NCBI RefSeq assembly: GCF_017639205.1
Contig: NZ_CP071139.1
Location: 8,741,501 to 8,805,500 of the forward strand
Direction of reading: 5' to 3'
Source of the DNA: Streptomyces nojiriensis
Lineage (GTDB): Bacteria; Actinomycetota; Actinomycetes; Streptomycetales; Streptomycetaceae
Length of the DNA: 64,000 bases
A program made the translations under genes and the position numbers. Of this stretch, positions 59,601 through 64,000 are shown one piece after another (position 1 is the stretch's first letter; every line of letters begins with the position of its first letter). The notes beneath the pieces are model-generated. The model saw nothing but the letters and a program-made list of their open reading frames with translations, was not told the origin of the DNA and ran no database searches.

Positions 59601-60545
59601 GCCGACGACACCCTGACCGCCCCCTACGAGCTCGGCGGCGGCTGGATGCGCATCGGACACTCCGAGATCGGCCGCCGCGCCTTCCTCGGGAACTCCGGCA
59701 TGACCGCCCCGGGCCGCAGCGTGCCGGACGACGGGCTGGTCGGCGTCCTGTCCGCCACCCCGAAGAAGGCCAAGAAGGGCAGCTCCTACCTGGGCCTCCC
59801 GCCGGTCCGGCTGCCCCGGTCCACGGCCGACGCCGACCAGAGCCGGACGTACGAGCCGCCCGCGCGGCTGCTGTGGGCGCGCGGCCTGGTGGAGCTGTGC
59901 CGACTGGTCCCGGTGTTCTGCTCGGCCGCTCTGGCCGTGCTGACCGCGGCGGCGCTCTGCGCGCTGATCACGCGGAGCGGCCTCGGCGTCGGGGGAGCCG
60001 CGCTGCTCTCCGGAGCGGTCCTGCTCACCGCCGGAGGCGCCGCCTGCGCGGTCGCGGTGACCGCCAAATGGCTGCTGGTCGGCCGGCACCGGACCGGGGA
60101 GCACCCGCTGTGGAGCGGCTTCGTGTGGCGCAACGAGCTGGCCGACACCTTCGTGGAGGTCCTGGCCGTGCCGTGGCTGGCCGGATCGGTACCCGGCACG
60201 CCCGTGCTGGCCCTGTGGCTGCGCGCGCTCGGCGGCCGGATCGGCCGGGGCGTGTGGTGCGAGAGCTACTGGCTGCCCGAGACGGACCTGGTCGTGCTGG
60301 GCGACGGGGTCAGCGTGAACCGCGGCTGTGTGTTGCAGACACACCTCTTCCACGACCGGATCTTGAGGACGGATACTGTGGTGCTCCGTGAGGGCGCCAC
60401 CCTGGGCCCGGGCGGAATCGTCCTGCCCGGGAGCACGGTGGGGGCCCGCAGCACACTGGGTCCCGCATCCCTCGTGATGGCCGGGGAATCCGTCCCCGCC
60501 GACACCCGCTGGCTGGGCAACCCGATCGAGGCGTGGCGGTCCTGA
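56634..60545 (+). CDS. Pls-type membrane NRPS (epsilon-polylysine synthetase-like)
   Basis: A 1303-residue single-module NRPS with the architecture of epsilon-poly-L-lysine synthetase: adenylation domain (about 35-505; A3 FTSGSTGKPKG, A5 NTYGPTEAT, A10 SGKVDRDAL), carrier domain (Ser554 in GGGSLAA), then membrane helices alternating with three tandem soluble domains (hexapeptide-like) to the C-terminus. There is no condensation or thioesterase domain. Reading the GrsA-aligned pocket by eye gives D-A-E-S-I-G-T-V-V-K, close to codes I remember for lysine (bacitracin). The product is probably an isopeptide homopolymer of a basic amino acid. ATG 56634 follows GAGGG. Confidence 0.88.
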   Translation: MAVTPESGELTLLDDGEALEESGKSARFTAGPAAPTRTLVDIFEATVRTYPDELALDDGTTRLTYRALAVEVERRRRALAAAGVGLGDRVGVRVPSGTNELYVAVLAVLAAGAAYVPVDAEDPDERADLVFGEAGVRAVLGGGQRIHAGRAAEPGPRAAASRPGPEHDAWIIFTSGSTGKPKGVAVSHRSAAAFVDAEAALFLADEPIGPGDRVMAGLSVAFDASCEEMWLAWRYGACLVPVPRSQVRSGADLGPWLVDQEITVVSTVPTLAALWEPEDLGEIRLLIFGGEACPPELTQRLVTEGREVWNTYGPTEATVVACAALLTGEEPIRIGLPLNGWELAVVDESGEPVPMGGSGQLVIGGVGLARYLDPDKDAEKYAPLESLGWQRAYRSGDLVRAEPEGLVFLGRADEQIKLGGRRIELGEVDAALQALPGVAGAAAAVRTARSGNQLLVGYLVAQDGWDHAAAVTRLRAELPAALVPLLAPVAELPTRTSGKVDRDALPWPLPGLETAGPTEQLYGTEAWLAEQWSETLGVTVTGASDDFFAIGGGSLAAAQLTTRLRTRYPSAAVLDIYQQPTLRKLARHLEKSAQDDGAARTVAPVPLRSQVAQSLLLLPLFTLVGLRWTVVLLTLGNVLHGSGAFPWAPTASWWLVSAGALLLFSPPGRLAIAAGGARLLLRGVQAGRHPRGGSVHLRLWTAERLAECAGATSLTGSWLERYGRALGAKIGPEVDLHSLPPVTGMLRLGRGCAVESEVDLSGHWLDGDHLEIGAIKVGAGAVVGTRSILFPGARVGKRAEVAPGSAVVGQIPTGQRWAGAPAGKLGKAKHNWPRARPPRGLPWRAAYGAAGFGLTALPVLAALPALLVAGRFVPAGAGLTEALRGALLAVVPAALAFGFAYAALLLVSVRLLSLGLRTGTHPTHSRIGWQAWTVTQLMDLSRETLFPLYAGLITPVWLRLLGMKIGRGAEVSTVLALPSLTTVGEGAFLADDTLTAPYELGGGWMRIGHSEIGRRAFLGNSGMTAPGRSVPDDGLVGVLSATPKKAKKGSSYLGLPPVRLPRSTADADQSRTYEPPARLLWARGLVELCRLVPVFCSAALAVLTAAALCALITRSGLGVGGAALLSGAVLLTAGGAACAVAVTAKWLLVGRHRTGEHPLWSGFVWRNELADTFVEVLAVPWLAGSVPGTPVLALWLRALGGRIGRGVWCESYWLPETDLVVLGDGVSVNRGCVLQTHLFHDRILRTDTVVLREGATLGPGGIVLPGSTVGARSTLGPASLVMAGESVPADTRWLGNPIEAWRS

Positions 60546-60651
60546 CCGGGCCGTCCGCGCCGCGGCAGGCAGCAGGGCGGTACCGGCACACCGCCGGTGC
60601 ACCGGCACACCAGCACGTCGTACGAGCACAGCGCAGGGAGCGGAAGCGGCA

Positions 60652-62055
60652 GTGAGCGGCCAGAGAACAGAGCCATCGGACCCGTACTTCCCGGCCAACG
60701 GCGACTCCCGTTACCGAGTGCACCGGTACGAACTCGCTCTGGAGTACCGTCCCGGTCCCAACCGGCTCGCCGGCACGGCGCGGCTGAGCGCGATCGCCGG
60801 GCGGGCGCCGCTCACCGAGTTCCACCTGAACCTGGCGGAGTTCAGAATAGGCCGCGTCCTGGTGAACGGCCGGGCGCCGCACTACACCCACCGCGGCGGC
60901 AAACTCCGCATCCGCCCGGCCAAGCCCCTGCCCGCCGGCTCCGCCTTCACCGTGGAGGTGCACTGGGCGGGCAACCCCAAGCCGGTGCGCAGCCCCTGGG
61001 GCGGCATCGGCTGGGAGGAACTGACCGACGGCGCGCTGGTGGCCAGCCAGCCCGTCGGCGCACCCTCCTGGTACCCGTGCAACGACCGGCCCGCCGACAA
61101 GGCCTCCTACCACATCTCGGTCAACACGCCGTCCCCGTACGCGGTCGTGGCCGGCGGCCGGCTGCTCACGCGCACGACGAAGGCCAGCACGACCACCTGG
61201 GTCTACGAGCAGTCCGCGCCGACCTCCAGCTACCTGGTCGGCCTGTCCATCGGCATGTACCAGACGGTGCTCCTGGGCGACCCCGGACTCGGCGGCGTCC
61301 CGCAGAGCGCCCACGTGCCGGCGCACCTGCTGGCGCGGTTCTCCCGCGATTTCGCCCGGCAGCCCGCCATGATGCGCCTGTTCGAGGAACTCTTCGGGCC
61401 CTACCCCTTCGGCGAGTACGTGGTGGTCGTCGCCGACGAGGAACTGGACGTCCCCGTGGAGGCACAGGGCCTGTCCACCTTCGGCGTGAACCACGTGGAC
61501 GGCGTCCGTGGCTCGGAACGCCTCATCGCCCACGAGCTCGCGCACCAGTGGTTCGGCAACAGCGTGACCATCGCCGACTGGCGGCACATCTGGCTGAACG
61601 AGGGATTCGCGAAGTACGCCGAATGGCTCTGGTCGGAACGCTCCGGCGGCCGCACCGCGCACGAGCTGGCGACCGCAGCACACCGGCTGCTGGCCTCGCA
61701 GCCACGCGACCTGCGGCTATCCGACCCCGGCCGCAAGCTGATGTTCGACGACCGCCTGTACCAGCGCGGTGGCCTGACCCTGCACGCGATCCGCTGCGCG
61801 CTGGGCGACAGCGCGTTCTTCCGCATGCTGCGGGACTGGGCCACGGTGCACCGCCACGGGGTGGTGTCCACGGTGGCGCTCACCCACCACGTGGCCCGCT
61901 ACGCGGACGAGCCGCTGGACGACCTGTTCACCGCCTGGCTCCACGAAACGGCCCTCCCGCCCCTGCCGACGCCGCCCCGCCCCCCGATACCGGCGAGGCC
62001 CGGCTACCCGCCGTCGAACGGCCGCCCCAAGGGCGGCGGCCGCGGCAAGGCCTAG
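60652..62055 (+). CDS. M1-family zinc metallopeptidase
   Basis: A 467-residue short M1 peptidase without signal peptide. The zinc site HELAH (His294, Glu295, His298) plus NEGFAKY (Glu317) is complete; the substrate loop is VPVEAQGLSTFG, the E-x-Q form of short bacterial members rather than GAMEN. It should remove N-terminal residues from peptides. It starts 106 bases after the Pls-like synthetase on the same strand, so it may be cotranscribed; degrading or self-protecting against the polymer is an attractive inference. Its stop overlaps the convergent kinase gene by four bases. Confidence 0.88.
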   Translation: MSGQRTEPSDPYFPANGDSRYRVHRYELALEYRPGPNRLAGTARLSAIAGRAPLTEFHLNLAEFRIGRVLVNGRAPHYTHRGGKLRIRPAKPLPAGSAFTVEVHWAGNPKPVRSPWGGIGWEELTDGALVASQPVGAPSWYPCNDRPADKASYHISVNTPSPYAVVAGGRLLTRTTKASTTTWVYEQSAPTSSYLVGLSIGMYQTVLLGDPGLGGVPQSAHVPAHLLARFSRDFARQPAMMRLFEELFGPYPFGEYVVVVADEELDVPVEAQGLSTFGVNHVDGVRGSERLIAHELAHQWFGNSVTIADWRHIWLNEGFAKYAEWLWSERSGGRTAHELATAAHRLLASQPRDLRLSDPGRKLMFDDRLYQRGGLTLHAIRCALGDSAFFRMLRDWATVHRHGVVSTVALTHHVARYADEPLDDLFTAWLHETALPPLPTPPRPPIPARPGYPPSNGRPKGGGRGKA

Positions 62056-63224
62056 GGAGCAGTGAGCGGTATCCGGGCTCGTACCTGCCAGTCGCCCTCG
62101 GCGGTGGCCTCGGCACGGAAGGTGCCGCCGGCCAGGGTGACGCGTTCGCGCAGGCCCTTCAGTCCGTAGCCCGGGCGGGAGGTCGGCCGGGCCGTCCCGT
62201 CGTTGGTTATCCGCACGGCGGCCTCGTGGGGACGGACGCGCACGTGGACGCTGACGTGGCGGCAGTGGCGTGCGTGCCGGCGGATGTTGGAGAGGGATTC
62301 CACCGTCACGCGGTGCAGGGTGGCGGCCACCTCGGGCGGAACGGTGTCCGTCGGGCCCTCCTCGGTGAGGTGCGCCGGTACGCCGTTCAGGGCGAACCCC
62401 CGCACCAGGGCCCGCAGGTCGTCCATGCCGGCGGGCGCGGCCGGAGGTGCGTCGCTCTCGCCGGCCCGGAGCCCGGCGACCATCTGCCGCATGGACGCGA
62501 GCGCCTCCGCCCCGGTCTCCTCGATGCGCTGCAGAGCGGGCAGGACCATGTCGGGCCGCCTGGCGGCGACCGCCCGGGCGCCCTGGGCCTGCACCACGAT
62601 GCCGGTCACGTGGTGGGCGAGGTGGTCGTGCAGATCCCTGGCCAGCTCGATCCGCTGTTCGAGCCGGATCCGGTGGGCGCGCTGCCGCCGGTCCGCCTCC
62701 CACATCCGCGCGGTCACACTCGCCCCCGCCACCAGGACGGTGACCAGGGTGAGGCCGAACGCGACGGTCAGGCTCCCCTCCTGTACGCCGGTGGACAAGG
62801 GGCGCACGACGACGGCCGCCGCCAGCAGCAGGGCGATGGGCGCGGTGGCGGGCGCCGGGCTCCGCCGGGCGACGAAGGCCAGTACCACCAGGAGGGCCAC
62901 CGGCTCGAACGCCCCGTAGGCGGACGGGACGCCGACGGCGGTGTGACTCAGGTGCACGGCCGCGGAGCAGACCAGCGAGGCGATGGCGGCGGCGCCCCCG
63001 GCGTAGGCGTACGACCAGGCTTCCCTGAGCAGGGGCAGGGCGACGAGGACGGCGCCCACGGCCGTGGCCGACAGCGCGAGCCGGCCCTGCGACGCCGGCC
63101 CGGTGAACGTCCCGGCGCGTACGTCCGCCCAGGCCGCGGCCGCGAGCACACAGGCTGCGAGGGACCGCAGCAGGACCGCCGCCCTGCCGGGAACGGCGAG
63201 GAAGCGGAGGAAAGGAGACCACAT
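62052..63224 (-). CDS. NarL/DesK-type sensor histidine kinase
   Basis: A 390-residue kinase with about six N-terminal membrane segments (about 12-170), a HisKA_3 dimerisation domain with phospho-acceptor His199 in ARDLHDHLAHHV, and an HATPase whose N box is SLSNIRRHA and G box GYGLKGLRERV. The second-position H-D pair (HD) is typical of NarL-type kinases. No response regulator gene adjoins it within the window, so it is an orphan or its partner lies elsewhere. Confidence 0.88.
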   Translation of the reverse strand: MWSPFLRFLAVPGRAAVLLRSLAACVLAAAAWADVRAGTFTGPASQGRLALSATAVGAVLVALPLLREAWSYAYAGGAAAIASLVCSAAVHLSHTAVGVPSAYGAFEPVALLVVLAFVARRSPAPATAPIALLLAAAVVVRPLSTGVQEGSLTVAFGLTLVTVLVAGASVTARMWEADRRQRAHRIRLEQRIELARDLHDHLAHHVTGIVVQAQGARAVAARRPDMVLPALQRIEETGAEALASMRQMVAGLRAGESDAPPAAPAGMDDLRALVRGFALNGVPAHLTEEGPTDTVPPEVAATLHRVTVESLSNIRRHARHCRHVSVHVRVRPHEAAVRITNDGTARPTSRPGYGLKGLRERVTLAGGTFRAEATAEGDWQVRARIPLTAP

Positions 63225-63344
63225 AGCGCGCAGATTAGATCATCCGCTCGCCCGTCCCCGCGGCACCCACGAGACCGATGGCCGAGGATCGACGTAGCCT
63301 GCGCCGGTCGCGAACCGAGACCCTGCGGACGAGCGACGGCACGG

Positions 63345-63821
63345 CTACCGCGTGTGCGTGCTCGGGCCGGCCGCGTTGTGGATCAGCCGCCGGAGCACCT
63401 TCAGCGTGGTGACGTAGTCCGCGTCGTCGATGCCCTCGTGGAGGGCGGCACGGATCGCGGGGGCGTTGCGCGCGAGGTCCACCCGGGCCCGCTCACCCTC
63501 CTCGGTGAGCCACAGCCGGTGCTGCGGGTCCCGGGTCAGCCAGCCGCGTTCCAGGAGGACCTCGGCCTCCGCCGCCAGATCGTCCTCGTGCCGGATGTAG
63601 GAGGCCATGGCCTCGCGCAGCTCGGTCAGGGTCATTCCCTCGCCGTCGGGCGAGATGTCGTTCACCGACAGATTGCGCAGCAGCCAGAACTGGGGCTGGG
63701 TGTAGCCCTTCTCGGCCGTCCGGGCCCGGGTGTACGCGATGAGCGCCTCGTAGGCCGTACCCGTCCAGTAGGCGGCGGGCTGTCCGGCGAGTTCGGCGTC
63801 GGACATCTGCTGGGTCGTCAT
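63345..63821 (-). CDS. MarR-family-like transcriptional regulator
   Basis: A 158-residue winged-helix protein in the MarR pattern: helix 2-3 (YTQPQFWLLRNL), the wing region LLERGWLTRDPQHRLWLTEEGERAR, and a C-terminal dimer helix. The recognition helix is less canonical (TLTELREAMASYIRHEDDLAAEAEVL). Start 63821 has GAAGGGG upstream. The next gene, a VOC-family protein on the same strand, ends 73 bases upstream and could be cotranscribed with it. Confidence 0.78.
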   Translation of the reverse strand: MTTQQMSDAELAGQPAAYWTGTAYEALIAYTRARTAEKGYTQPQFWLLRNLSVNDISPDGEGMTLTELREAMASYIRHEDDLAAEAEVLLERGWLTRDPQHRLWLTEEGERARVDLARNAPAIRAALHEGIDDADYVTTLKVLRRLIHNAAGPSTHTR

Positions 63822-63893
63822 GTCGTGCCCCTTCTCGGTGCGGTGCAGGTCATGAGGAGACCGTAGGACCTCAAGTGCGGTTGAGGGCAAGGC

Positions 63894-64000
63894 TCAGGAA
63901 GGCGTCGCGGCGTGATCGGACTCGCTGCGCAGGACGCAGAATTCATTGCCTTCGGGATCGGCGAGAACCGCCCAGCCCGTACCGTCGGGCTGTCGGCGAT
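63894..64000 (-). CDS. VOC/glyoxalase-family protein, C-terminal end only
   Basis: Partial gene: the window edge cuts off the 5' part. The last 35 or so codons end at TGA 63894-63896. They include GWAVLADPEGNEFCVLR, the hallmark last strand pair of VOC (glyoxalase/bleomycin-resistance) domains with the metal-ligand glutamate of DPEGNEF. The substrate is unknown. Confidence 0.7.
   Translation of the reverse strand, partial: RRQPDGTGWAVLADPEGNEFCVLRSESDHAATPS

Noticed and set aside
56535..60698. A 1387-codon open frame antisense to the Pls-like synthetase
   Set aside because: Gly/Gln/Arg/Ala-rich low-complexity product, a usual antisense shadow of a high-GC gene.

Overview
The window is a chromosomal piece of a high-GC actinomycete, almost certainly Streptomyces. 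The coding DNA has strongly G/C third positions, GTG starts are common, and genes often overlap as ATGA or GTGA. The gene set is typical of the genus: ECF sigma factor, SpoIIE-type phosphatase, Ser/Thr kinases, Tat and lipoprotein signals, P450, and a Pls-type synthetase. I saw no insertion sequence, integrase, phage module, rRNA or CRISPR array. Coordinates follow the longest credible reading frame, trimmed to a start with a ribosome site or family-like N-terminus.

Layout. 1-6.6 kb: methyltransferase, small RHH-like protein, orphan barstar, a secreted carboxypeptidase-like protein that has lost its catalytic motifs, a GT-C mannosyltransferase, and an ECF sigma factor overlapping a membrane partner, with a Crp-like site upstream. 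6.6-12.2 kb: initiator tRNA-Met, cold-shock protein, serine hydrolase, a SoxR-like regulator divergent from an MFS exporter, RNase HI, GH16 enzyme, acetyltransferase. 12.3-17.5 kb: a lipoprotein and two tandem receptors that join a Ser/Thr kinase to an extracellular amino-acid-binding-type domain. 17.6-31.5 kb: YrdC protein, DUF2625, a PAP2 remnant, PAS-GAF-SpoIIE phosphatase, small enzymes, an AbiEii-like nucleotidyltransferase, a Tat-exported propeller-amidohydrolase, a phosphotransferase, a minimal M15-like zinc peptidase and an HTH regulator.

31.5-37.4 kb: alpha/beta hydrolase, then a two-gene natural-product operon (cyclodipeptide synthase plus CYP121-type P450), a DD-carboxypeptidase-like hydrolase and membrane proteins. 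37.5-46.4 kb: TAXI binding protein, histidine kinase/response regulator and MHS symporter (a likely solute sensing and uptake unit), beta-propeller phytase with a PHO-box-like array, PaaX regulator and carboxylesterase. 46.6-51.1 kb: a complete five-gene branched-chain amino acid ABC operon. 51.2-56.3 kb: YjbQ protein, lipoprotein hydrolase, and katG divergent from a Fur-family regulator. 56.6-64 kb: a Pls-type (epsilon-polylysine synthetase-like) membrane NRPS followed by an M1 peptidase, then a NarL-type histidine kinase, a MarR regulator and the end of a VOC-family gene.

The most interesting systems are the tandem kinase/binding-protein receptors (12.3-17.5 kb), the CDPS-CYP121 pair (32.5-34.4 kb) and the Pls-like synthetase with its adjacent peptidase (56.6-62 kb). 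All functional statements rest on reading motifs by eye; no database search was run.
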